Below, in pieces: positions 28,001-35,938 of a stretch of DNA of 64,000 bases. Numbering within the stretch: the stretch's first letter is position 1; every line of letters begins with the position of its first letter. Where the stretch lies: positions 2,108,992 through 2,172,991 of the forward strand of contig NZ_CP132333.1 of NCBI RefSeq assembly GCF_030758935.1. Reading direction: 5' to 3'. The stretch is from Geothrix sp. PMB-07. Lineage in GTDB: Bacteria > Acidobacteriota > Holophagae > Holophagales > Holophagaceae. The notes under the pieces were generated by a model. It was not told where the DNA came from, did not search any database, and saw only the letters and a list, made by a program, of their open reading frames with translations. Position numbers and translations under genes: made by a program.

Positions 28001-29480
28001 GAAGCAGGTCCATCCCGGGGCAAAGATCAGCGTGAAGCTGGTCTCGGGCACCGGCATTGGCACCATCGCCATGGGCGTGGCCAAGGCGGGTGCCGACATC
28101 ATCTACATCGCCGGTGGCGACGGTGGCACCGGCGCGGCCACGCTGGGCTCCATGAAGCACGCGGGCCTGCCCTGGGAGATCGGGTTGGTGGAAGCGCACC
28201 AGACCTTGCGCGAGAACCGCATGCGCGACCAGGTGGAATTGCGCGTGGACGGCGGCCTGCTCACAGGCAAGGATCTGGTCACCGCCGCCATCCTGGGCGC
28301 CGAGGGTTTCGAGTTCGGCAAGCTGCTGCTGGTGGCCGAGGGTTGCGTCATGGCCCGCATCTGCGAGAAGAACACCTGCCCCGCTGGCATCGCCACCCAC
28401 GATCCCAAGTTCAAGGCCCGCTACACCGGCACCCCCGAGGCCATTGAGCGCATGCTCATCCATCTGGCCGAAGATGTGCGGCGCCATCTGGCCCACCTGG
28501 GCCTCAGCAGTCTGGCGGAACTCCAAGACCGCACCGACCTGCTGATGATCGCACCCGAGCACGCCGTCTTTGTCCAGGACCGGAAACTGGATTTGTCAGC
28601 CTTCCTGGCGGCCCCTTCCGAACCCGAGGTGGGAGAGCCGCCCGTCCTCCGGCCCGAGGGCGTGGGCGAGTTGAACCGCCAGATCCTCGAAGCCGCCAAA
28701 CCCTTCCTGGATCAAGGCGGAGAGCACCAGCTGACCTTCGCCATCGGCACCGAGGACCGCGGCGTCCTGGCCACCCTGGCCGGGGAGATTGCCCAGGGCA
28801 TCCGTGAACGCCGCCGCACGGGCGCGGATCCTGGCGTGTCAGGACGACTGCAGATCACTTTCACCGGCAGCGCTGGCCAGGGTTTCGGCGCCTTCCTCAC
28901 CGAAGGCCTGGAGGTGAAGCTGCTGGGCGAGGCCAACGACTCCGTGGCGAAGTCCATGTCTGGCGGCACCCTGAGCCTGCGGCCAGCACCCTCCGCCACC
29001 TTCGTTCCAGAGGAGAACGCGATCCTGGGCAACGGCGCCCTCTATGGCGCCACCGGGGGCCGCTTCTTCGCCCGGGGCCTCGCGGGGGATCGTTTCGCAG
29101 TTCGCAACAGCGGCGCCAGCGCCGTGGTGGAAGGGGCCGGTCACCATGCCTGCGAATACATGACCCGCGGCGCCGTGGCCATCCTGGGCCAGGTGCTCAG
29201 CAACGTGGGCGCGGGCATGACAGGCGGCTGCCTCTTCCTGCGGCGCGAGCATCTGCCCCGCGTCAACGGCGACTACCTGTCCCCCATTGCGTGGCGCCCG
29301 GAGGAGGAAGGCCTCTTCCGCGACCTGCTGGAAGCCCACCGCGCGGAAACGGACAGCGCTACCGCCGTTGCGCTGCTGGCGGACTGGGCCGGAACCTTGA
29401 AGGCCTTCCGGCCTTTCGTGCCCATCGCCGTGGCGGCCGGACTCCCTGCCCACTCCACTGAACCCACCGCCAAGGCTTGA
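25068..29480 (+). CDS. gltB: Glutamate synthase large (alpha) subunit
   Basis: A 1470-residue enzyme that transfers the amide of glutamine to 2-oxoglutarate, giving two glutamates. The domains run in the usual order: N-terminal glutamine amidotransferase whose nucleophile is Cys12 after removal of an 11-residue propeptide (ACGVGFIASR), central domain, FMN-binding synthase domain (GAGAMSFGAVS, SNSGEGGEN) with the 3Fe-4S cysteines CEKNTCPAGIATHDP, and C-terminal GXGXG beta-helix. Length matches E. coli GltB (about 1486). ATG 25068 has GAAGGG at 7 nt. No gltD is adjacent, so the small subunit must be elsewhere or a ferredoxin-type donor is used. Confidence 0.93.
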   Translation: MPNASRTEHDACGVGFIASRTGEACHQILLDALHALRCVEHRGGCAADQISSDGAGIMTDIPFAMLGYKPGDIAVANLFMPQDPGRLQRALETFASTFSFFDLEILAEREVPVDVSVLGEDARRSLPSLRQVILKRPAHCRTDASFDKLLYNAKQVLRTKQREQGIKREFFFASLSARTIVYKALTRAVDLHRFYLDLQDPRYTTRFALIHRRFSTNTRTSWDKAQPFRLIAHNGEINTIAGNRSRAISREMSIGLKKDQLVTHGSISDSGSLNEIAEAMLYRSSIPHMEDILAIMMPPAEGQTDFYTFWSRAMEPWDGPAIIMFSDGNTVGARLDRNGFRPARWTLTDDRFILASEAGAFPVDEARVQRKGIVYAGTGVKVDLPTGRVHFRDASLSRENRDAAFDARATPIGSLPEEPATEGPVSVFKKTLFTCSKEELEKLIYPMIATGKEAIGSMGDTARPNVFSSEPRPFFDYFYQHFAQVTNPPLDYIREGNITDLRVFLGRAPNIFFPKDLVPLNEALELPRPLLDLGQMRFLARMQTLRPSESQIIPRTFPILFQRADGISGFHAAIEQLAQEVRKAVEHGTTVIILSDQDASVDRPPIPGLIALRAVVHTLNECGLRLNASIVMHTAEARTSHHIAALVSFGASAVCPYLALEIARRDEHPSFANLTPDQREQNLMAALESGLLKIMAKCGISVVQSYMSAKLFTAVGLGPELMEIFFPGHASPLGGIGYEELAGDVLLKTSLAAQSGFSDKLLHTHQFRESTKPGEGERHGMTSARSKLVHRLVALDPDLPEASALYQDYLASLKADEPINPRHLLAFREAPVQLALQEVEPRSEILSRFGAGAMSFGAVSAESQRDLILAMEAVGGRSNSGEGGENPFYWTDGLSASTKQVASARFGVTAEYLVSGQEIQIKVAQGAKPGEGGQLMKVKVDATIAKARFSLPGVDLISPPPLHDIYSIEDLKELIYELKQVHPGAKISVKLVSGTGIGTIAMGVAKAGADIIYIAGGDGGTGAATLGSMKHAGLPWEIGLVEAHQTLRENRMRDQVELRVDGGLLTGKDLVTAAILGAEGFEFGKLLLVAEGCVMARICEKNTCPAGIATHDPKFKARYTGTPEAIERMLIHLAEDVRRHLAHLGLSSLAELQDRTDLLMIAPEHAVFVQDRKLDLSAFLAAPSEPEVGEPPVLRPEGVGELNRQILEAAKPFLDQGGEHQLTFAIGTEDRGVLATLAGEIAQGIRERRRTGADPGVSGRLQITFTGSAGQGFGAFLTEGLEVKLLGEANDSVAKSMSGGTLSLRPAPSATFVPEENAILGNGALYGATGGRFFARGLAGDRFAVRNSGASAVVEGAGHHACEYMTRGAVAILGQVLSNVGAGMTGGCLFLRREHLPRVNGDYLSPIAWRPEEEGLFRDLLEAHRAETDSATAVALLADWAGTLKAFRPFVPIAVAAGLPAHSTEPTAKA

Positions 29481-29499
29481 CGCACCGCTTCGCTCGCCA

Positions 29500-30390
29500 T
29501 CAACCCACCCGGTCGAATAGCCCTGGCTGGGCGACCGGGATGGTGACTGAGGCTGGAGAGGGCTTGGACCTGGGTTCCCGCATCCGTTTCTTCAAAGGGA
29601 AGGCCTCCTGGAAGGCCGCGCGGATGCCATCCTTGTAGTCGGGGTTCAGGATCTTCAGCCAGCCTTGATCGGCCAGCACCTTGTAGAACGGATCCTCCTT
29701 GAGCAGGCGCAGGCCACCGACCCAGGCCGCGCTGGCACCGCTGGCCCTGGCGCGGCGCGCGAAGGCCTTGGCATCGTGCACCGCCAGGAGGGGCGCCACC
29801 GCGATGGTGACGGAAACCCCACCGGCGGCGAGGCGCTCAGCGGCAGCCCAGCGGCTGGGAATGGCCGGTGCGTGGGGCTCGACGACCTGCCGCACGGTGT
29901 CGTCATCGGTGGGGATGGATAGGCCCACCGTGAGCCGATCCCCGAAGGCCCGCAGCAGATCCAGATCCTGAAGCACCAGGGGTGAACGCGTGTGGAGGAT
30001 GACTTCCGTGGTGGGACAGAGCAGCAGCACTTCCAGACAGCGGCGGGTCAGGCGGTACTGGCGCTCCAGGGGCTGGTAGGGATCCGTGGCCGAGGCCATG
30101 AACACCCGTGCGTTGTGGAGCTTGTGCCGCTGGGACCAGAGCAGCTCCGGGGCATTCACCTTGGGTGCCACCCACTGGCCCCATTCACTGGGCTTGTGGA
30201 GGGCATTGGGATACTCGCGAACGTAGCAGTAGCGGCAGCCGTGGCCGCAACCCCGATAAGGGCTCAGGGCGAACCCGAAACCGTACCGTTCATCCTTTTG
30301 CGGGCGAAGGATGGTGCGGGCCTCCTCGGGTTCCACGAGCAGGTCTTTGAAAAGGGAGGGCGGCGCCAGGGTGGACGGAAGGAATGTCAT
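29500..30390 (-). CDS. Radical SAM protein, spore-photoproduct-lyase-like (Rv2578c type)
   Basis: A 296-residue radical SAM enzyme. The 4Fe-4S motif CGHGCRYC has Cys48, Cys52 and Cys55, preceded by ALSPYRG as in the SplB-like/Rv2578c group. Further motifs are VFMASATDPYQPLE, ILHTRSPLVL and VGLSIPTDDD, which line the barrel. The chemical substrate of this group is not established, so only the cofactor chemistry is inferred. ATG 30390 has GGAG almost adjacent. It is the last gene of a leftward run starting at the DUF481-like gene and ends 19 nt from convergent gltB. Confidence 0.85.
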   Translation of the reverse strand: MTFLPSTLAPPSLFKDLLVEPEEARTILRPQKDERYGFGFALSPYRGCGHGCRYCYVREYPNALHKPSEWGQWVAPKVNAPELLWSQRHKLHNARVFMASATDPYQPLERQYRLTRRCLEVLLLCPTTEVILHTRSPLVLQDLDLLRAFGDRLTVGLSIPTDDDTVRQVVEPHAPAIPSRWAAAERLAAGGVSVTIAVAPLLAVHDAKAFARRARASGASAAWVGGLRLLKEDPFYKVLADQGWLKILNPDYKDGIRAAFQEAFPLKKRMREPRSKPSPASVTIPVAQPGLFDRVG

Positions 30391-30429
30391 GCTCCAAGTG
30401 TTCGCTTTTTATTCGTTTCGTCAAGCCCT

Positions 30430-30945
30430 CTAGGAAGCCTTGGCCACCACATTGATGCGCCCGTTGGTTTCCAGGATGGCCACCCGCACCTCCGCCAGAT
30501 CCGACAGCCCAGCCTGGCGAACCGCGGCCATGAGTTCGTGGCGGGTGATGCGCTCGGCGGCCAACATGGCCTCATCCACCTGGCCGTTGTGGACGAGGAT
30601 CTGGGGCCTTCCCTCCAGCAGGGTTTCCGCCTTCTTGCTGCGCCAGGTGATCCAGGACAGCAGCCCGTTGGCGGCCAGCAGCGTGGCCACCAGGATGAAC
30701 CCCGCGGCCACGGTGTTGTCCCCGGCGTTCATGCTGTTCTGCACGGCATTGCTCAGCACCAGCAGCAGCACCAGGTCGAAGGGGGCCAGTTGCCCCACCT
30801 GGCGCTTGCCCGTCAGCCGCAGGGTGATGAGCAGGAAGCCGTAGACCAGCAGGCCGCGCAGCACGAACTCCCACCAGGGCTGCGCGATCTTCCACATGGA
30901 GATTCCCACGGGCAGGGCACCGTCAAAGGTGGCCAGAAGGGACAT
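30430..30945 (-). CDS. YetF/DUF421-family membrane protein
   Basis: A 171-residue protein with three N-terminal hydrophobic helices (about residues 25-45, 55-72, 80-100) containing LRLTGKRQVGQLAPFDLVLLLVLSNAVQ, the DUF421 signature. A cytoplasmic domain follows with GRPQILVHNGQVD and ITRHELMAAVRQAG. Members are inner-membrane proteins of unknown molecular role, some linked to spore or stress phenotypes. ATG 30945 has GGAG at 5 nt. The gene lies 39 nt upstream of the radical SAM gene on the same strand. Confidence 0.85.
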   Translation of the reverse strand: MSLLATFDGALPVGISMWKIAQPWWEFVLRGLLVYGFLLITLRLTGKRQVGQLAPFDLVLLLVLSNAVQNSMNAGDNTVAAGFILVATLLAANGLLSWITWRSKKAETLLEGRPQILVHNGQVDEAMLAAERITRHELMAAVRQAGLSDLAEVRVAILETNGRINVVAKAS

Positions 30946-31060
30946 GCTGACTCCAACTTAGAAAACATAAGGTTCGGCTCACCCGGCTTCCAACGGGATC
31001 AGCAGCCGACGGGCGGCTCAAGGCATGAGGATGCGGTCGCTGCCATGACTTAGAGCGATT

Positions 31061-31441
31061 TTACTGAACCTCAACCTTGAACGTGGCCGATCCCAGTTCG
31101 GTGTTCTGTGCGCTGAGAAGCTTCACAGTCCACTCGCCGTCATCCCCCTTCCGGAAGGTGCGGTAGGCGTTGGTGCGGTACGGAGAGCGCGGCACCTTGA
31201 GCTCCTGCTTCGTGCTCTTGTCGCCTTTGCTGAAGACGATGATGACGGTGCTGTCCGCGGCGCCTGTGACCTTCGCCCAGACGAAGATGCGGGTGCCTGC
31301 GGGCACCTTGAAATCAGAGGATTCGCCCACCAGTTCCATCTTCTCGACGGCGGAGCCGGTTTTCAGCTCGGCCTGCGGCTTGTCCGTCTGGGCCAGCAGC
31401 AGGGAAGGAAGCAGGAGGGCGGCAAACAGCGAGCGGCGCAT
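31061..31441 (-). CDS. Secreted DUF2914-like protein
   Basis: A 126-residue exported protein. The signal peptide MRRSLFAALLLPSLLLAQ ends with a plausible LLA-Q cleavage site. The mature domain is a small beta-rich fold with VPAGTRIFVWAKV, RSPYRTNAYRTFRKGDDGEWTVKLL and a terminal TFKVEVQ strand, matching the DUF2914 pattern. No cysteines are present. The role is unknown; a periplasmic ligand-binding or wall-associated domain is possible. The frame extends 13 codons upstream, but ATG 31441 is where the signal peptide begins. Confidence 0.72.
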   Translation of the reverse strand: MRRSLFAALLLPSLLLAQTDKPQAELKTGSAVEKMELVGESSDFKVPAGTRIFVWAKVTGAADSTVIIVFSKGDKSTKQELKVPRSPYRTNAYRTFRKGDDGEWTVKLLSAQNTELGSATFKVEVQ

Positions 31442-31516
31442 GAGAGCTCCGGGGAAGGGGTGGCCCCATTCTGGTCCCATGCCCGGGGGTTGTCACTTGG
31501 CCTTTGGAAGAAAGCC

Positions 31517-32374
31517 CTAGAAGGTGACCACCAGGGAGGTGGTGAACACCGTATCCGTTTTCTTCAGCTGGTAGGGCACCTGCCCAATCACCACAGGGGG
31601 CGTGGCCACGGGCGTCTGGGTGACATCCACCGCCACCGATGCAGGCTGGTTCTTGTAGGTCACGTCGTAGGCCACTTTGAGGGCCAGCCGCGAGGAGAGG
31701 TTGGTGGTGAAAGCCGTGCGCCACACGGCCAGGTAGTTCTGGCTGTGCTTCAGGCTGTCTGACAGGGTCAATTCCGAGGCCAGCAGCGAGGTGGCGAAGA
31801 CCTTCTGCTCGACCTTGGCCCCCAGCCGGAAAGTGGCATAGCCGGTATCAGCCCCCGCGGGCCGAAAGACCTGGGTTTCCTTCGTATAGCCCAGACCAGC
31901 GTCGGTGAAGCATTTGGTGCGGTCTTCCTTGATCCACCAGTGGCCAAGCCCAGCCAAGGCCGAGGTGCGGGCTTCAAGCCCTGCCGGAAGGTTGCGCTCC
32001 CAGCCGCCCGAGGCGAACCATTGGAGCCGGTCGCTCAGATTGCGGTCGTAACGAAGATTCGCGTAGTAGCTTTCACTGCTGGTCTCCGTGTCACTGGTCT
32101 GGACCACGGTGGCATTGGCGAGGCTGGTGCCGGAGGCGCTGCGCGCGAAGGTCGTGGTGGACACCCGCACCCCGCCCAGGTTGAAGGCGAAGGCGGCATC
32201 GCTCCAGGTGTATTTGTACTCGTTGGCGAAGCCCAGGCTCTGACTCGCCGCGTTCCCGCCGACTGACACGTAGCTGAGGGAGCCTTTGTCGGACCAGGCC
32301 TGCTTCGGGGCCTCGGGCGCCTGGGCCAGCAGCGGAAGGGCGCTCATCAGAACGAAGGGGAGGGACAGTCGCAT
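31517..32374 (-). CDS. DUF481-like outer-membrane beta-barrel protein
   Basis: A 285-residue exported protein. The signal peptide MRLSLPFVLMSALPLLAQA is followed by alternating amphipathic strands with aromatic girdles (SLGFANEYKYTW, SESYYANLRYDRNLSDRLQW, NYLAVWRTAFTTNLS). The protein ends VTF with a C-terminal Phe, the usual signal for BamA-assisted insertion. The pattern fits DUF481 barrels (salt-induced outer-membrane protein type). Cargo or function is unknown. ATG 32374 has GGAG at 5 nt. It lies 105 nt downstream of hemY on the same strand, so it may or may not share that transcript. Confidence 0.75.
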   Translation of the reverse strand: MRLSLPFVLMSALPLLAQAPEAPKQAWSDKGSLSYVSVGGNAASQSLGFANEYKYTWSDAAFAFNLGGVRVSTTTFARSASGTSLANATVVQTSDTETSSESYYANLRYDRNLSDRLQWFASGGWERNLPAGLEARTSALAGLGHWWIKEDRTKCFTDAGLGYTKETQVFRPAGADTGYATFRLGAKVEQKVFATSLLASELTLSDSLKHSQNYLAVWRTAFTTNLSSRLALKVAYDVTYKNQPASVAVDVTQTPVATPPVVIGQVPYQLKKTDTVFTTSLVVTF

Positions 32375-32479
32375 GGGGGCTCCAGAACGTGACCCATCCA
32401 TTCTGGCGCAGCCGGGTGCCCCGTTCCTCACGGTTCCTTACAACCACCCCACGCACGGCACCTCATTCCCTGCCCTGAT

Positions 32480-33739
32480 TCAGAAGGTCCAGCTCTCAAG
32501 GCCTTCCAGGATGTCGCGCACGCCGGGACCGAACCGGGCATTGCTCAACCAGTCGATCCCGCCGGGCAGGCCTTCGAGCGCCGCCTTGACGCGGCCGCGG
32601 TGGCCCAGCTCGGGCCGCGGGATGGCGCGATCAGCACGTTCGTGGCGCACGGCCGTGGCGTCGCTCAGGGTGGGAATCCAATGCTTCAGGCGGGCAGCGA
32701 TTCCCTCCCATTGCTCCAGGTCCGCGGGTTTCCCAAAGGCGCCACCGATGAAGCTGCGCAGCTGCATGACGCCTTCTGGCGCACTCTGGGGATCCATCCA
32801 GGAGGGCACCAGGGAGCCGAGGTAGCCCCGCCCTTCCGGCGGATGGATGAGGAAGCCGAAACTGTCCTTCAGCGCGGGCAGCGGCAGGTGACGGCTGTGC
32901 CAGAGATCCACGGAAGTATAGGGGATGGCCGCCAGGGCCTCGGCGCTCTGCGCCGCCACCGGGCCCAGCAGGGCCGCGGCCTCAAACGCGGGCAAGGCCA
33001 GCACCACCCGATCAGCCTCGCGCACCTCGCCGCCGCCACTCACGCGCCAGCGGCCCTCGGCCAGTCGTTCCAGACGTTCGGCGCGCAGGCCTGTGCGAAC
33101 CGCGGAAAGTTTCGAGGCCAGGCGGATGGGCAGCTGTCCCATGCCGCCCTCGGGCACCACCATGTGGCTGACGCCACTCTTGCGGATGCCGTTCACCAGG
33201 CTGCCCGTGGCCTCCCACTGCTTGAGCTTGGGGATGGCATCCACGGAGAGGATTTCCGGCGGCGCGGCGAGGATGCCCGCCACCATGGCCGGCAGCAGCT
33301 CCGTGGCCACACCCTTGCCGAGGCGACGCGTGATGAAGGCGGAGAGGCCCTCTTCCGGCTCGGGGTCGCGCACACCGATGAATGGCTCCAGCACCATGCG
33401 CAGCTTGGCGCCCGCGGACATGAGGGGAGAGAACATCAGCGCCGGGGGCGAAGCGGGCACGGGGATGAGGCGCCCGCCCTTCCCCACCCAGCGGGCGCCG
33501 GTGCCTGGGGATTTGAACGGCAGGTCGATGGCACTGAAGAGGCGATCCACCGCCGTGCCCTTCTGCCACAACACCCCCTGGGGGCCGGTCTCAAAGTGAC
33601 CGCCTTCCCAAGGCAGGGTCTTCATCCAGCCGCCCACGCTGGCGCCGGCCTCCCACACTTCCACGGCCTCCCCGCGCTGCTGCAGATGCCAGGCCGCCGC
33701 GAGTCCCGTGACGCCGCCGCCGAGGATGAGGGTGCTCAT
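32480..33739 (-). CDS. hemY: FAD-dependent protoporphyrinogen/coproporphyrinogen oxidase
   Basis: A 419-residue flavoprotein of the HemY family, which oxidises protoporphyrinogen IX (or coproporphyrinogen III) in late haem synthesis. The N-terminal FAD dinucleotide-binding motif LILGGGVTGLAAAWHLQQRG is at residues 4-23. Family landmarks include GPQGVLWQ, AGILAAPPEILS and a C-terminal LSNARFGPGVRD in place of the usual GN..GVGV. That end is somewhat divergent. ATG 33739 overlaps the hemH stop by 4 nt, so the two enzymes, consecutive in the pathway, are translationally coupled. Which porphyrin branch is used cannot be settled here. Confidence 0.88.
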   Translation of the reverse strand: MSTLILGGGVTGLAAAWHLQQRGEAVEVWEAGASVGGWMKTLPWEGGHFETGPQGVLWQKGTAVDRLFSAIDLPFKSPGTGARWVGKGGRLIPVPASPPALMFSPLMSAGAKLRMVLEPFIGVRDPEPEEGLSAFITRRLGKGVATELLPAMVAGILAAPPEILSVDAIPKLKQWEATGSLVNGIRKSGVSHMVVPEGGMGQLPIRLASKLSAVRTGLRAERLERLAEGRWRVSGGGEVREADRVVLALPAFEAAALLGPVAAQSAEALAAIPYTSVDLWHSRHLPLPALKDSFGFLIHPPEGRGYLGSLVPSWMDPQSAPEGVMQLRSFIGGAFGKPADLEQWEGIAARLKHWIPTLSDATAVRHERADRAIPRPELGHRGRVKAALEGLPGGIDWLSNARFGPGVRDILEGLESWTF

Positions 33740-34683
33740 GGGAGGACCTCCAGGACGCGCCGCGTGAGGCACTGGATGTAGGCGGGATCGGTGCCCGGAG
33801 CGGCCACGCGCCGGTAGGTGCGGATGCCCGCCGCATCGGCCACATGGCGGTATTCGATGTCCAGTTCGTGCAAGGTCTCGATGTGCTCGCTGACGAAGCT
33901 CATGGGCACCACGATGACATCCTTGCCCTTCATGGTTTCGAGGACATCTTTCAGGGGCGGTTGCAGCCACTTCACGGGGCCGGTGCGGCTCTGGTAGGCC
34001 AGCAGGTAGCCTCCAGGAATCTCGCCGATGCGGGCCATGAGGGCATCGCGGGTGGCGTGGATCTCCTTCTCGTAGGGATCACCGGCTTCGATCTGGCGCA
34101 GGGGCAGGCTGTGCGCGCTGAAGATGACCGTGGCCCCGGGCAGTTCCTGCAAAGCCTTGCGCAGCGGGGCTTCCAGCGAATCGAGGTAGTCGGCATCGGT
34201 GGCGTAATGATCCACGCCCGGGAGGATCTCCAGACCCGCCTTCGCCGCTTCGACCGCCAACTCCCGCAGGCTCGATCCAGTCGTGGCCCGGCAGTCGTGG
34301 GGGTAGAGCGTGACGGGCACCAATTTCCGGATGCCATCGCGCTTGAGGGCCTTGAGCAATCCCGCCGCCCGGGGCGCGGCGTAGCGGAAACAGAGTTTCA
34401 CGGGCTCGTGTCGGCCCTGGGCTCGCAGCGCAGCCCGCAGGGCCGAAGCCTGGAAGGCGCTCTCCTTCAGCAAGGGAGAGCCTCCGCCGATCTCCGAGTA
34501 CCGGCCCCGGGCGCCGGGAGCCCGCAGCTTGGCGATGAGCTTCGAGAAGGGTCCCTGCAGCCAGGCGGGGCCCGGCAGCTTGATGAGATCCCGGTCGCCG
34601 AAGAGCGCGGCCAGGAAGGGTTCCACCTGATCCAGGTTCACCGGACCGCCCAGGTTCAGGAGAAGAATCGCTGTGTCTCGCAT
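33736..34683 (-). CDS. hemH: Ferrochelatase
   Basis: A 315-residue chelatase that inserts Fe2+ into the porphyrin, the last or next-to-last step of haem synthesis. The N-terminus AILLLNLGGPVNLDQVEPFL is typical. The catalytic His lies in FSAHSLPLR near residue 184, and the acidic partner in SFVSEHIETLHELDIEY near 262. Length matches bacterial HemH. ATG 34683 faces a 166-bp gap shared with a divergent gene and containing a 16-bp direct repeat. No Cys cluster for a 2Fe-2S centre is evident. Confidence 0.92.
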   Translation of the reverse strand: MRDTAILLLNLGGPVNLDQVEPFLAALFGDRDLIKLPGPAWLQGPFSKLIAKLRAPGARGRYSEIGGGSPLLKESAFQASALRAALRAQGRHEPVKLCFRYAAPRAAGLLKALKRDGIRKLVPVTLYPHDCRATTGSSLRELAVEAAKAGLEILPGVDHYATDADYLDSLEAPLRKALQELPGATVIFSAHSLPLRQIEAGDPYEKEIHATRDALMARIGEIPGGYLLAYQSRTGPVKWLQPPLKDVLETMKGKDVIVVPMSFVSEHIETLHELDIEYRHVADAAGIRTYRRVAAPGTDPAYIQCLTRRVLEVLP

Positions 34684-34736
34684 CGTCCTCCACCTTAGCG
34701 AGAAGTGGCCTGAACAATCGTCACGGAAGCCTGGAC

Positions 34737-34791
34737 GAGCCCTGTTTGAACAGAGCGAGCTTTCCCGAGCATTAGGAGCCCTGTTTGAACA
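34737..34791. repeat. Pair of 16-bp direct repeats in hemH divergent gap
   Basis: GAGCCCTGTTTGAACA occurs exactly at 34737-34752 and again at 34776-34791, a spacing of 39 bp. Both lie between the divergent hemH and the gene at 34850, a position suited to a regulator binding on one face of the DNA. Confidence 0.75.
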
Positions 34792-34849
34792 AGAGACGGA
34801 TCGCTTTCAGGCGGCATCCCATAGACTGTCCCTACAGCTTGGAGCGCCC

Positions 34850-35377
34850 ATGTCCCTGTCCGCCTTCACCGCCCTGCCCGCCTTCTCCGCGCTTCCTGAT
34901 GGCGCCCGGCTTTGGCTCCTGGCCCTGGTCCATCCCACAGAAGCCGCCACGCTGGCACCGGAGATGGAGGCCCTGATGGCGCGCTGGCGGCATAAGGGCG
35001 TGCAGTACCAAGGCGCCTGGGCCCTGCTGGAGAACCGCATCCTGGCCGTGGCCGAACCCACCCTCGCCGCCGAACCTTCGGGCTGTGCCATCGATGGCAT
35101 GCTGCGCGGCGTAAACCAGCTGACCTCGCGCCTCGGCCTTGCCGTGGAGGACCCTCAGGCGGTGCTCGTGCGCTTGGAGGACGGCATCCACGCCATCTCC
35201 CGCACCGATCTGGAGGAGCGCCTCGCCGATGGAACCCTGGATGGCGCCACGCCGGTTCTGGACCTGGCCCTGCTGACCCTGGGCGATCTGCGCGAGGGTC
35301 GGCTGGAGCGCCCCCTCGCCGCCACCTGGATCGGGCGGAAGTACAAGATTCAGGCCCCGGCAGTGACCGGGGCCTGA
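34850..35377 (+). CDS. Unknown cytoplasmic protein
   Basis: A 175-residue soluble protein beginning MSLSAFTALPAFSALPDGAR. ATG 34850 has GGAG at 5 nt, although the frame is open another 59 codons upstream across the repeat-containing intergenic region. Visible features are WLLALVHPTEAATLAPEMEA, a single Cys in PSGCAIDGMLRGVNQ near residue 84, and a C-terminal ATWIGRKYKIQ. I do not recognise the family. There is no signal peptide or membrane segment. Its end overlaps a perfect 14-bp stem terminator. The gene is monocistronic. Confidence 0.65.
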   Translation: MSLSAFTALPAFSALPDGARLWLLALVHPTEAATLAPEMEALMARWRHKGVQYQGAWALLENRILAVAEPTLAAEPSGCAIDGMLRGVNQLTSRLGLAVEDPQAVLVRLEDGIHAISRTDLEERLADGTLDGATPVLDLALLTLGDLREGRLERPLAATWIGRKYKIQAPAVTGA

Positions 35378-35380
35378 ATC
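35347..35380 (+). terminator. 14-bp perfect hairpin
   Basis: GATTCAGGCCCCGG (35347-35360) pairs with CCGGGGCCTGAATC (35367-35380) around a 6-nt loop. It overlaps the last codons and stop of the preceding gene and faces the convergent small gene; there is no U-tract. Confidence 0.6.
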
Positions 35381-35395
35381 AGGATTTCACTCGAC

Positions 35396-35797
35396 CTAGA
35401 AGATTGATTCGCCGGGCTTGCGACGCCAGGCTTCGGAGCGCTTCTGGCCTTCGGCCTTGGGCTTCGCATCCTTCGCAGCGGCCAGGGTCTGCAGCAGCGA
35501 GCCACCCAGCTTGGAGGCCACGTTCTTGGCCAGGGCAGGAGCAGCGGGTACCACGGGGGCGCTCACGGGGCCAGAGGCGGAGACTTCCGGGGCCGAACTC
35601 TTGGCGGTGACTTCCTTCAGGCGCTTCTCGTACCAAACCTTCCGCTTGGGATCGATGACCCGGATATTCCCGGCCTTCTCCCCCTTCTTCAGAACCTTGG
35701 GCTTGGGCTTTTCGCGGTCTTCCCGCAACACGGAATCAGGCTTTGCAGCTTCTTCAAGGATCTTCGCCAGGTTTCCTAGGCCACGCAGGTTCATCAT
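35396..35797 (-). CDS. Small basic Ala/Lys-rich protein, unknown
   Basis: A 133-residue protein starting MMNLRGLGNLAKILEEAAK at 35797. It begins with a helix followed by a Lys-rich stretch (KPKPKVLKKGEKAGNIRVID, KRKVWYEKRLKEV). An Ala/Pro/Val spacer and a second basic helix ending RRKPGESIF complete it. The composition suggests binding to nucleic acid or another acidic partner. No known domain is recognised. The frame stays open far upstream, and the ribosome site is weak (GGAG about 12 nt away), so the start is uncertain. Divergent from the DUF2400 gene. Confidence 0.55.
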   Translation of the reverse strand: MMNLRGLGNLAKILEEAAKPDSVLREDREKPKPKVLKKGEKAGNIRVIDPKRKVWYEKRLKEVTAKSSAPEVSASGPVSAPVVPAAPALAKNVASKLGGSLLQTLAAAKDAKPKAEGQKRSEAWRRKPGESIF

Positions 35798-35938
35798 GTG
35801 CGGTAGTTTCTCCAAAAGGGGCCACGGGCCACCACGAACCAGACTAGCGGCAAATCCTTCATACACATAGTGATTTAAAGCACGAGTGGCTTGTTTTTCG
35901 CGGTGTCTGGCCACGGACCCACCTGGGACACTGAAGAC

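Noticed and set aside
24972-28562. Very long open frame (about 1196 codons) antisense to gltB
   Set aside because: It is the mirror of a well-conserved gene in GC-rich DNA; the translation is Gly/His/Ala/Val-rich low complexity with no domain.
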